From positions 1-34,454 of the forward strand of contig QHZR01000129.1 of NCBI GenBank assembly GCA_003224755.1: a DNA stretch of 34,454 bases, read 5' to 3'. Of the stretch, positions 25,022-33,098 are shown in pieces. Each line of letters begins with the position of its first letter. Position 1 is the stretch's first letter. The position numbers were made by a program, and so were the translations under genes. This DNA comes from Acidobacteriota bacterium (lineage in GTDB: Bacteria > Acidobacteriota > Terriglobia > Terriglobales > Acidobacteriaceae). Below the pieces are notes generated by a model. It was not told the DNA's origin, ran no database searches, and saw only the letters and a list, made by a program, of their open reading frames with translations.

Positions 25022-26997
25022 GTGGACTCGTTAACTGCGGCAGTCGCGAAGTTTTGGCTCGGATGACTTCGGTTCAACTTCACCGCGGCCCGGATGACAG
25101 CGGCATGTGGGAACAGCGCTTCCCAGATGGCTCCTACGTTGGTTTGGGCAGCCGACGCCTCGCCATCATTGATCTTTCGCCAGGCGGCCATATGCCCATG
25201 TGTAACGAGGATGGCACAGTATGGATCACCTACAACGGCGAAATCTACAACTTCGCTGAACTCCGCGCCGAGTTGCAGAGCAAGGGACATCACTTCGCAT
25301 CCAATGCCGACACCGAGGCCCTTATACATCTGTACGAGGAAGAAGGATACGATTGCGTGAAGCGGCTGAACGGCATGTTCGCGTTCGCGATCTGCGATCT
25401 GCGTTCAGGTAAGCCGGTGCTATTTCTGGCCCGCGATCACTTTGGCATAAAGCCGTTCTATTACGCTCAACGCGGTAAGAGATTAGCCTTCGCGTCCGAA
25501 ATTAAAGCATTGTTGCAGGTACCCGGAATCGAGGCCGAGATCGATCCGGAATCATTGCATCAGTATCTGACGTTCCTCTGGGTCCCGGATCCGAAAACAA
25601 TGTTCCGGGAAATCCACAAACTTCCTCCTGGACATTACGCTCTTTTTTGCGATGGGCAACTCAGAATAGCAAAATACTGGGACCTGGCCTTCCCCCCGAA
25701 GGACTATCTGTTTCGGCGCTCAGAGGAGGAACTGGCCGTCGAAATTCGCGAGCGCTTTCGTCGTTCCGTGCAAGGTCAGATGGTCAGCGATGTTCCCGTC
25801 GGCGCGTTTTTGAGTGCCGGGCTGGATTCCTCCAGTATCGTCGCAACCATGGCGCGGATTTCCCAGCGGCCGGTCCGGACCTACACCATTACTTTTCCGC
25901 CGAAGTATCGCGTTGGGGAAAACGCACTCGACGATCCAGACGCAGCTGCTCGATTGGCCCGGAGATTAGGATGTGAGAATCACCAGCTGACGGTTGAGCC
26001 TGACGTTGCTGATTTGTTGCCTCGGCTGGTCTGGCATATGGATGAGCCCACGGCGGACCCCGCCATTATCGCGGCGTACTTGGTATGCCGAGAAGCGCGC
26101 CGCGACGTCAGCGTCCTTTTATCAGGCATAGGCGGAGATGAACTATTCGGCGGATACCGCAAGTATGCTGGCCATTACTGGGCTGAGGTTTATCAGCGAG
26201 TGCCGCAACCGATACGCAAGCTCACCAATCTAGCAATTTCCCGGCTTCCGGGCCTACGCGGAACTCCGGCTAAAGGCGTAATCCGGCTTGCAAAGAAAAT
26301 GGCCCGCAGCGCCTCTCTGGCGCCGCTTGAGCGGTTCATAATGAACTGCACATACTTGGACCGGGAACAGAAAGCAGCCCTCTACACTCCGGCCCTCCAG
26401 GATGAAGTCGGCACATTTGATCCTTGCGTGCGGCATCTCGCGACTTTCGAACAAGTTCAGGACTCGGATTTCTTGAACCAAATGCTGTATCTCGATACCA
26501 AGATTTTCATGCCCTCCCTTAATTTGACCTACAACGACAAAATGAGCATGGCCTCCTCGGTAGAAGTTCGGGTGCCTTTTCTGGATCGCGAACTGGCTGA
26601 GTTCGCCGCTTGGAATTTGCCTCCGAAGCTGAAGGTGAAAGGATCTTTGAGGGCGACGACGAAATACATTTTTCGCGAAGCTATGCGGGATGTTCTGCCC
26701 CGGGAAGTCTTGCAGCAACCCAAAGCGGGGTTGGCGGCGCCGATTGATTACTGGTTGGCGCATGATTTAACAGCCATGGTGGACGATTTGCTATGCGAAT
26801 CGCGCATTCGAACGCGAGGCCTCTTCCGGCCCGAGGCCGTGCGAACCCTGATACGCCAGCAACGTGCAGGCATGCAGGATTGGTCGATGCAAATCTGGCA
26901 GTTGCTCACCCTGGAACTTTGGATGCAGGCATTCCTTGACGCAGGGGCGAGAGGAGCGTCGGAGGTGATGCTAGTGCCGCAGGCCGCGACGGCATGA
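25009..26997 (+). CDS. asnB: Asparagine synthetase family amidotransferase 2
   Basis: The open frame extends upstream to 24724, but the family must start with Met-Cys-Gly-Ile. GTG at 25009 followed by TGC GGA ATA gives exactly that, with AGGGG 11 nt upstream. The product is 662 residues. The glutaminase half has HRGPDDSG, YNGEIYNF and SNADTEAL; the synthetase half has LSAGLDSSS (269-275 core, Ala where most have Gly) and SGIGGDELFGGY (372-383). It overlaps the GT2 gene by 13 nt and the next gene by ATGA, so GT2, amidotransferase and dehydrogenase fusion form one translational unit. Given the neighbouring dehydrogenase and epimerase, I infer amidation of a uronic acid or a related acid sugar. 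Confidence 0.93.
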   Translation: MCGISGLVNCGSREVLARMTSVQLHRGPDDSGMWEQRFPDGSYVGLGSRRLAIIDLSPGGHMPMCNEDGTVWITYNGEIYNFAELRAELQSKGHHFASNADTEALIHLYEEEGYDCVKRLNGMFAFAICDLRSGKPVLFLARDHFGIKPFYYAQRGKRLAFASEIKALLQVPGIEAEIDPESLHQYLTFLWVPDPKTMFREIHKLPPGHYALFCDGQLRIAKYWDLAFPPKDYLFRRSEEELAVEIRERFRRSVQGQMVSDVPVGAFLSAGLDSSSIVATMARISQRPVRTYTITFPPKYRVGENALDDPDAAARLARRLGCENHQLTVEPDVADLLPRLVWHMDEPTADPAIIAAYLVCREARRDVSVLLSGIGGDELFGGYRKYAGHYWAEVYQRVPQPIRKLTNLAISRLPGLRGTPAKGVIRLAKKMARSASLAPLERFIMNCTYLDREQKAALYTPALQDEVGTFDPCVRHLATFEQVQDSDFLNQMLYLDTKIFMPSLNLTYNDKMSMASSVEVRVPFLDRELAEFAAWNLPPKLKVKGSLRATTKYIFREAMRDVLPREVLQQPKAGLAAPIDYWLAHDLTAMVDDLLCESRIRTRGLFRPEAVRTLIRQQRAGMQDWSMQIWQLLTLELWMQAFLDAGARGASEVMLVPQAATA

Positions 26998-29204
26998 AAC
27001 AAGTTCTGCAATACGCTGGGACTGGCGACGTCGAGGTTGTCGAAGTTCCCGCGCCCAAATTGCTTCCTGCATGCGCCCTTGTCCGTCTCGCGGCTTCAGT
27101 GGTTTCAGCCGGTACGGAGCGTGCTTCTTCGGAATTCGCCCGCAAGAATCTCCTGCAGAAGGCGCACGCACGCCCTGATCTAGTGCGTGATGTGATCGGC
27201 AAAGTTCGCCGGGACGGCTTCGCTTCCGCCTTCGCGGCGGTTCGCAGTCGTCTCGATCAGCCGGTCGCGCTCGGATACAGCAGTGCAGGAACGGTGGTGG
27301 AGGTTGGCGAAGGTGTCACAGACGTCGGGGTTGGCGATCGTGTCGCCTGTGCCGGAGCCGGCTACGCCGTCCACGCGGAATTTGCCTGCATTCCCCGCTT
27401 GCTACTCACAAAAATTCCAGCCTCCAATGTGACATTTCAGAATGCCGCTTTCGCAACCATGGGCGCCGTTGCACTGCACGGTGTCCGAACCGCCGATGCA
27501 AAGCTTGGCGATGTAATCGCCGTGGTCGGTCTTGGCTTACTGGGTCAACTGACGGTGCAGATCCTCAAGGCAGCGGGATGCCGTGTCCTCGGCATGGATG
27601 TGGTTGCCGAACGGGTGGCACTTGCCTGCAGATTGGGAGCAGATGCGTCGAGTACTTCGCCGTCCGAGTTTCGCGACCTGTGCCTGCAGCAGTCAGGAGG
27701 TCGCGGTGTAGACGCGATTCTGATCACTGCGCAGACCAGCACTAGTGATCCCGTCAATTTCGCCGCCGAGATTGCGCGGGATCGCGCGGTGGTCGTCGCC
27801 GTTGGGGCCGTAGGAATGGATATTCAACGCAAGCTTTTCTACGAGAAAGAACTCGATTTCCGCATGTCGCGATCATACGGGCCCGGACGATACGATTCCG
27901 CTTACGAACAAAAAGGCATTGACTACCCGATCGGCTACGTGCGCTGGACGGAAACGCGCAACATGGATGCTTTTCTTCGCCTGTTGGCTGATCGCAAATT
28001 GGACACGGAAGCGCTCGTCACTCATCGATTTGCCATCGAACGGGCGCACTGTGCTTATGACCTAATCAGCGGGAGAACCGGCCAGCCGTTCTTGGGCGTA
28101 CTCATCACGTATCCACAGGACAGTGATGAAAAGCGGGTCGTCGAATTGGTCAAAAAGAGCGTTATCCCTGCCGGCATCGCGGTTAAATCATTGTCCATTG
28201 GCCTTCTCGGAGCTGGCGGCTTTGCCATGAGTACGTTATTGCCCGCCCTTAAGAAGGTGGACGGACTGAATTTGGTTGGCGTTTGCAGTGCCACTGGTCC
28301 ACACGCTCGGCATGCTGCCGCGAAGTTTGGGTTCCGCTATTGTGCTACAGATGAGGAAAGTATTTTGAATGACGCCGCGATTGCCACTGTGGTGATTGCC
28401 ACTCGCCATCACCTGCACGCCTCACAAGTCATAGCTGCACTGCAGGCGGGCAAGCACGTGTTCTGTGAGAAACCTCTATGTTTGCGCGAAGAGGAACTAT
28501 TGGCGATCATCCGGACCTACAAAAATGAACGCTTGCGTACCAAGCCCTTGTTGATGATTGGCTTCAACCGGCGTTTTGCCCCCTTGGCACAGCGGATGAA
28601 AGCGTTTCTCCGGCAGGTCCACGAGCCGCTGGCTCTTCACTATCGCGTGAACGCAGGCTTTATTGCTGCCGACGACTGGGTCAACGATTCGAGCCAGGGC
28701 GGCGGACGCATCCTCGGAGAAGTTTGTCATTTCGTGGATTTCCTTTCTTTTCTGATCGGGGCTCCTCCGGTTAAAGTGGAAACTCGCAGCCTGACCAACC
28801 CCGGCAAATACAGCGCTGACAACGTGGTTATCTCTCTTCATTTTCCGGAAGGATCGCAAGGAACTGTTACTTATGTGGCGAACGGGGACAGCTCGTATTC
28901 AAAGGAGCGAGTAGAGGTTTTCGGTGGTGGGGCTGTGGCTGCCCTGGAAGACTTTCGCCGCCTGGAGCTGGTACGGCACGGTCGCAAGCAGATATTCAGA
29001 AGTCTGCTGCATCAAGATAAGGGACACTGTGCCGAGTGGCAAGCCTTTGCAAAAGCCATCCGTACGTCGGAAGAAGCTCCCATCCCGTTTGACGACATTG
29101 TCGCGACAACGTTGGCCACACTGCGAGCCGGGGAATCGCGCTCTGCAGAGAAATGTGTAATCGTGGATGCTGCACACTTTATAGCTTCAGCATCAGCAAA
29201 CTGA
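26994..29204 (+). CDS. Two-domain oxidoreductase: zinc-type alcohol dehydrogenase fused to Gfo/Idh/MocA
   Basis: The product has 736 residues. Residues 1 to about 375 are a medium-chain dehydrogenase-like domain with GYSSAGTVVEVGEGVTDVGVGDRVA and the nucleotide-binding VVGLGLLGQLTVQ (about 177-190). From about 399 a second dinucleotide fold starts (SIGLLGAGGFAMSTLLPAL), with KHVFCEKPL (487-495) and FNRRFAPL, the marks of Gfo/Idh/MocA enzymes. This fusion is known from exopolysaccharide loci, often near heparinase-like and amidotransferase genes, with unproven substrates. It probably oxidises or reduces a nucleotide sugar. Zinc ligands are not obvious in the first domain. The gene overlaps the amidotransferase by ATGA and precedes the C5-epimerase-like gene by 14 bp. 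Confidence 0.92.
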   Translation: MKQVLQYAGTGDVEVVEVPAPKLLPACALVRLAASVVSAGTERASSEFARKNLLQKAHARPDLVRDVIGKVRRDGFASAFAAVRSRLDQPVALGYSSAGTVVEVGEGVTDVGVGDRVACAGAGYAVHAEFACIPRLLLTKIPASNVTFQNAAFATMGAVALHGVRTADAKLGDVIAVVGLGLLGQLTVQILKAAGCRVLGMDVVAERVALACRLGADASSTSPSEFRDLCLQQSGGRGVDAILITAQTSTSDPVNFAAEIARDRAVVVAVGAVGMDIQRKLFYEKELDFRMSRSYGPGRYDSAYEQKGIDYPIGYVRWTETRNMDAFLRLLADRKLDTEALVTHRFAIERAHCAYDLISGRTGQPFLGVLITYPQDSDEKRVVELVKKSVIPAGIAVKSLSIGLLGAGGFAMSTLLPALKKVDGLNLVGVCSATGPHARHAAAKFGFRYCATDEESILNDAAIATVVIATRHHLHASQVIAALQAGKHVFCEKPLCLREEELLAIIRTYKNERLRTKPLLMIGFNRRFAPLAQRMKAFLRQVHEPLALHYRVNAGFIAADDWVNDSSQGGGRILGEVCHFVDFLSFLIGAPPVKVETRSLTNPGKYSADNVVISLHFPEGSQGTVTYVANGDSSYSKERVEVFGGGAVAALEDFRRLELVRHGRKQIFRSLLHQDKGHCAEWQAFAKAIRTSEEAPIPFDDIVATTLATLRAGESRSAEKCVIVDAAHFIASASAN

Positions 29205-29218
29205 CTTTTTCGGTGTAT

Positions 29219-30199
29219 ATGTCGCTATCAGATCGTTTCAATTACTACCACCGAATCCTACCTGTGTACCTCACCCCCCGCCACAGCCAGCTCACTTTCT
29301 GGCATGAAATGCCGGAAGCCAACCCTCGTGCCCGTCGCAACAAGCTCGATCAATACTACATGCGTTTTTCAGCAAAGGCTGACTATTCTGGACATTACGA
29401 TTTAGCCGGTATTCCCATGCTTGATTATCATGGACGAATTGGTTTGCAGTACAACCCGATTGCGATAGCCCAATGGGGGTTGGGCAACTACAACTTGTGG
29501 TGTCGCACTGAGAGCGACGGGCGCAAGAATAAATTTCTTGCCGCAAGCGACTGGCTGCGCTCTCATCTGGAGAAGAATTCCTTTGGCATTTGGGTGTGGA
29601 ACCATCACTTTGATTGGGAATATCGGACTGAGCTGAAAGCGCCCTGGCACTCAGGACTGGCACAAGGACAGGGCATTTCTCTATTAGTCCGGGCATACTG
29701 CGAAACCGGCGACCGGGGTTATTTCGAAGCTGCTGAGCGTGCTTTCACCGGCTTTCTGAAACCGACGACGGAGGGCGGTGTATCTTTCACTGACAATCGT
29801 GCAGATCTTTGGTTTGAGGAATACGTCGTCTCTCCGCCCACGCACATCTTGAACGGCTTCATCTGGGCCATGTGGGGCGTGTACGATTATTTCCTCGCAA
29901 CCGCCAGCAGTTCCGTGCGACTCTTGTTCGAGCGCGCAGTTCGCACATTGGAACGGAATCTCGATTCTTATGACCTCGGCTTTTGGTCCCTATATGAGCA
30001 ATCCAGTCTTCGGATTCCAATGGTGGCGAGCTCTTTCTATCATCAGTTGCACATTGTGCAGTTGCGAATCATGGCCTTTCTGACCCACAAGGAAGTGTTC
30101 GCGCGCTACGCTGCGCGATGGGAGAATTACCGCCGCAGCCGCACCAAACGAACCTGCGCCTTGTGCTACAAAAGCGCATTCAAACTCTGTTACTACTGA
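29219..30199 (+). CDS. D-glucuronyl C5-epimerase C-terminal domain protein
   Basis: The product has 326 residues from ATG 29219; the open frame before this lies in the dehydrogenase gene. It matches the Glce_C family pattern: GIPMLDYHGRIGLQYNPIAIAQWGLGNYN (about 64-92), WHSGLAQGQGISLLVRAY (143-160), and WFEEYVVSPPTHILNGFIWAMWGVYDY (about 198-224). In animals this domain converts D-glucuronic to L-iduronic acid in heparan sulfate. The bacterial family also has members acting on heparosan-like or other uronic-acid polymers. No signal peptide is visible, so the protein appears cytoplasmic. The C terminus is rich in Arg/Cys/Tyr. Epimerase activity on this locus's sugar is an inference from the family. 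Confidence 0.85.
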   Translation: MSLSDRFNYYHRILPVYLTPRHSQLTFWHEMPEANPRARRNKLDQYYMRFSAKADYSGHYDLAGIPMLDYHGRIGLQYNPIAIAQWGLGNYNLWCRTESDGRKNKFLAASDWLRSHLEKNSFGIWVWNHHFDWEYRTELKAPWHSGLAQGQGISLLVRAYCETGDRGYFEAAERAFTGFLKPTTEGGVSFTDNRADLWFEEYVVSPPTHILNGFIWAMWGVYDYFLATASSSVRLLFERAVRTLERNLDSYDLGFWSLYEQSSLRIPMVASSFYHQLHIVQLRIMAFLTHKEVFARYAARWENYRRSRTKRTCALCYKSAFKLCYY

Positions 30200-30205
30200 A
30201 AAACT

Positions 30206-31474
30206 GTGAAGATACTGTATGTATCGCAATATTTCCAGCCGGAGATGGGAGCGCCTGCGGCGCGTGCCGCCGAGTTGGCTCGGTATTGGGCACGTGGTGG
30301 ACACGAGGTTACCGTACTGACCGGGTTTCCGAATCATCCAACTGGTGTGGTTCCACTCGAATATCGCAGCAAGTTTCGACGGATGATCGGACGTGAGGAT
30401 TCTGAAGGAGTGAAAGTCGTTCGCACCTGGCTGCTTCCATTTCCCAATCGCAAGCCTTACGAGCGCATGTTGAATTACAGCTCATTTTGCCTGTCGGCTG
30501 GCATCACTGGCCTGTTTCTGAGGCGGCCCGATGTGATCATCGCGAGTTCACCGCAACTGCTCGTTGGACTCTCCGGTTGGTGGATTGCCCGCAACAAGAG
30601 CGTGCCGTTCATCTTTGAGATCCGCGATTTGTGGCCTGAGTCTCTAGCAGCCGTCGGTATGGGGAGCGAAGCTTCACTGCTTCATCGCTCGCTAGGGAAA
30701 ATCGCAGATTTCCTGTATCGGTGTGCCGACCATGTGGTTGTCGTTACTCCCGCATTCCAGAAGTATCTAGCTGAGCATCGGCGCGTGCCGCCGGAGAAGC
30801 TCTCGGTAATCGAAAACGGAGTTGAAATCGACCTCTTCAGCCCTCAGAGCACAAATCCCGATGTCAGAAAGGAATTGGAGGCAGATGGCAAATTCATTGT
30901 TTCTTATATCGGGACTATGGGCATGGCTCATGGTCTGGAGACCCTGGTCGAGACGGCAGCGCAATTGCAGGGCGTAGCCCGCGAAGTCCTCTTTCTGGTG
31001 GTTGGAGAAGGTTCTGACAAGCAGCACGTTATCGATCTTGTGCGCTTACGGGGCCTGACGAATGTTCGTTTCCTGGGTCAACAGCCACGCGAGAAGATTC
31101 CTGCTTACATCTCTGCCTCCGACGCTTGTCTGGTCCATCTCAAAAAAAGCGATATTTTCAAGACGGTCATTCCCACCAAGATGCTGGAGTTTATGTCATG
31201 CGCGCGTCCGGTAATCCTGGGCGTCGACGGACTGGCCCGAGAGATTGTGGAGGAAGCGCAGGCAGGAATTTTCATCGAGCCGGGAAATGCCGCGGATCTG
31301 GCCCGGGCAGTGATAACACTATTGTCCAACTCTCGGCTCCGCGAGTTTTTCGGCCGCAACGGCCGTCGATACGTCGTTCAGAATTATTCTCGGCAACAGA
31401 CCGCCCGCGCCTACATCGACCTATTGAAAAATGTAGTGGGAGAACGAGTGCAGCATTGTGCGGCAGGAGTCTGA
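30206..31474 (+). CDS. Glycosyltransferase family 4, WbuB-like
   Basis: The product has 422 residues from GTG 30206, 6 bp after the epimerase-like gene. The start MKILYVSQYFQPEMGAPAAR with LTGFPNHPTG is the hallmark of the WbuB/CapM-like GT4 group, which transfers aminosugars such as N-acetylfucosamine in O-antigen assembly. The central part has FEIRDLWPESLAAVG and the C-terminal half VSYIGTMGMAHGLETLVE, LVVGEGSDKQ and PTKMLEFMSCARPVILG. It closes the plus-strand block, and only 10 bp separate its stop from the convergent Wza-type gene. The exact sugar cannot be told from sequence. Confidence 0.92.
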   Translation: MKILYVSQYFQPEMGAPAARAAELARYWARGGHEVTVLTGFPNHPTGVVPLEYRSKFRRMIGREDSEGVKVVRTWLLPFPNRKPYERMLNYSSFCLSAGITGLFLRRPDVIIASSPQLLVGLSGWWIARNKSVPFIFEIRDLWPESLAAVGMGSEASLLHRSLGKIADFLYRCADHVVVVTPAFQKYLAEHRRVPPEKLSVIENGVEIDLFSPQSTNPDVRKELEADGKFIVSYIGTMGMAHGLETLVETAAQLQGVAREVLFLVVGEGSDKQHVIDLVRLRGLTNVRFLGQQPREKIPAYISASDACLVHLKKSDIFKTVIPTKMLEFMSCARPVILGVDGLAREIVEEAQAGIFIEPGNAADLARAVITLLSNSRLREFFGRNGRRYVVQNYSRQQTARAYIDLLKNVVGERVQHCAAGV

Positions 31475-31484
31475 GTACTGGAAT

Positions 31485-32495
31485 TCATGGATGCACTGCC
31501 GCCACACTCATAAAGGTTGCCGTCTGCATCGCGGCTTCGAGGGTGCGCCCGGCCAGAATCTTTCCTCTGCTTGCAGGTACGACGAGAATGTCATCTGCTT
31601 GTAGCGAAATATCCTGTGCTTTTGCATTGAGAATATTTTGCAGGTGTATTGGAGTTTCGGACATTCCGTTGGCACCCTTGCGGATGATTTTTGCACCATT
31701 GAGCTTAGCTGTCCGGTTGGTACCACCAGCCAGAGCGATCGCTTGTAGCACGGTTATCGATCCAGAATCCAAGAGCAGCCCAGTTGGTTTCGCAACGTCC
31801 CCGACCACATAGACAACATCGGCTTTACGCACAGCAATTGTGTCCCCAGGGAATATCTGGATATTACTCTCCGTTTTATCCGCTAGATTCCGAGCCAGCG
31901 TTACGATTAGCGGCCTGTCTGATTGATTGCGATGTGTAACGGTGACGCTGTGCCCTGCTTTCTCTGTAAGACCTCCCGCGGCTGAAATGAGATCGAACAG
32001 CCTCTGTTCCCCTAGAACCGGATATATCCCTGGTTTAGCAACCTCTCCAAGAACGCTGGCACCTGCTGAAGTGTATTCGTTCACGAATAACATCACATGC
32101 GGGCTATTCAGAAACCCACCGTCCGAGAGCCGCTTCTCAATAATCGCCTGGGCCTCTTCGACGGTAAGTCCGGCAACATGGACGTAATCGATCAGAGGAA
32201 GGTAAACGTCTCCATTGTTGCCCACGCGAGTTTTGGTAGAGAGCTCCGGAACGTTATAGACGCTGAATTCCAGCAGATCGCCGGTTCCCAGCCGCAGTGA
32301 CGAATCCGCAGTCGCTTTATGGTCCGATTCTTGGGCCGCGCGTGAATGCTGGCCCTTTGTCGGAACAGCACTAGGAAATACTTCAGGCATGGGCACGAAT
32401 TCAGCCGGCCGATCCTGGGCAATTACTAAACCTGGAACCATGAGAATCAGGAAGAGAAATACCAAGACCACGGGTTTCCATCGAAGACGCGACAT
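31485..32495 (-). CDS. Polysaccharide export protein, Wza-like (SLBB domains)
   Basis: I choose ATG 32495 because AAAAGG lies 8 nt before it and it gives a clean signal peptide (MSRLRWKPVVLVFLFLILMV, cleavage near IAQ-DR). Longer frames start at 32513 or 32537. The product is 336 residues. A Poly_export domain (GTGDLLEFSVYNVPEL, then LPLIDYVHVAGLTVEEAQ) is followed by two SLBB domains (SVLGEVAKPGIYPVLGEQRLFDLISAAGGL and VYVVGDVAKPTGLLLDSGSITVLQAIALAGG). Wza-type proteins form the outer-membrane or trans-periplasmic export channel and work with the Wzc-like kinase. No lipobox Cys follows the signal, so it is probably not acylated, unlike Wza of Escherichia coli. A 3'-end hydrophobic tail (TFMSVAAVHP) is short. 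Confidence 0.93.
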   Translation of the reverse strand: MSRLRWKPVVLVFLFLILMVPGLVIAQDRPAEFVPMPEVFPSAVPTKGQHSRAAQESDHKATADSSLRLGTGDLLEFSVYNVPELSTKTRVGNNGDVYLPLIDYVHVAGLTVEEAQAIIEKRLSDGGFLNSPHVMLFVNEYTSAGASVLGEVAKPGIYPVLGEQRLFDLISAAGGLTEKAGHSVTVTHRNQSDRPLIVTLARNLADKTESNIQIFPGDTIAVRKADVVYVVGDVAKPTGLLLDSGSITVLQAIALAGGTNRTAKLNGAKIIRKGANGMSETPIHLQNILNAKAQDISLQADDILVVPASRGKILAGRTLEAAMQTATFMSVAAVHP

Positions 32496-32537
32496 TGTAA
32501 GAACCTTTTGCATCGCAGTGAGAAGAAAGTCTAGCAC

Positions 32538-32964
32538 AGCAGTTGAAGCGGCGAGCTAGATGCGCCGCGCGCTCTGTTAACTCTGTCGAGTCCGCAACCG
32601 ACCGTGTTTCATCACGCTATAGAATGTCTCCGCCAGAAACTTAATCGTGGGCTGTCGCTCAACAAAACCATGGATGAGGGCGGTTCCGGGAGATGAAGGG
32701 AGAACGTCTACGGCAGTCCGCCGGTTAGAGGTAAGTTGAAGATGGCAGAATGTACCTGCTCGGTCTTTGCAGATTGAGATTAGCGAAGATGAGATTCATC
32801 ACCAGGCAAATGAGCGGTCGGTCGCATTGTGCTGTCCTTGAACAACTGATAGCGGCCACGCCCTCTGAGTTTCCCAATGCTCACCCACCGGATACCGCAA
32901 AGTGCGGGCTGTTCAAGACTCTCGCGATCGCGCAACCGGCGCCAATCATCGCTCAGGAGCAGGT
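32538..32964. other. Gene-free stretch before the tRNA fragment
   Basis: This roughly 430-bp stretch has no convincing coding frame. On the minus strand a weak TTAAGT and TATAGC pair with 17-bp spacing near 32618-32646 could be a promoter for the Wza-type gene. A 10-bp palindrome CGCGATCGCG occurs near 32923-32932. I see no tRNA 5' half and no other structure. Confidence 0.5.
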
Positions 32965-33029
32965 CTTGAAATCCGGTATACCCGGAAGGAAGGAGTATAT
33001 CGAGGGTTCGAATCCCTCCCTCTCCGCCA
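32965..33029 (+). tRNA. 3' fragment of tRNA-Ser(UGA), probable attachment-site remnant
   Basis: The sequence matches a tRNA-Ser from the anticodon loop to the CCA end. Loop CTTGAAA (32965-32971) carries anticodon TGA (32967-32969). The 3' anticodon strand is TCCGG, and a long variable arm follows with TATAC/GTATA pairing (32977-32999). The T arm is GAGGG-TTCGAAT-CCCTC (33002-33018), the acceptor strand CCTCTCC, then G73 and CCA (33027-33029). The expected partners, GGAGAGG and the 5' anticodon strand CCGGA, are absent upstream, so the gene is broken exactly at the anticodon loop. That is a common crossover point for tyrosine integrases, and one is encoded 70 bp downstream. Confidence 0.85.
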
Positions 33030-33098
33030 GACCTTTATTTTTCTTGTGTTTAAAAGCCATGTGTGCCACAATGAGTGCCAGTATTGCTGAGGTGGCAC

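Noticed and set aside
32957-32964. GGAGCAGG as a possible 5' acceptor strand for the tRNA-Ser fragment
   Set aside because: It resembles GGAGAGG with an insertion, but it directly abuts the anticodon loop, leaving no D arm or 5' anticodon strand, so no tRNA could form.
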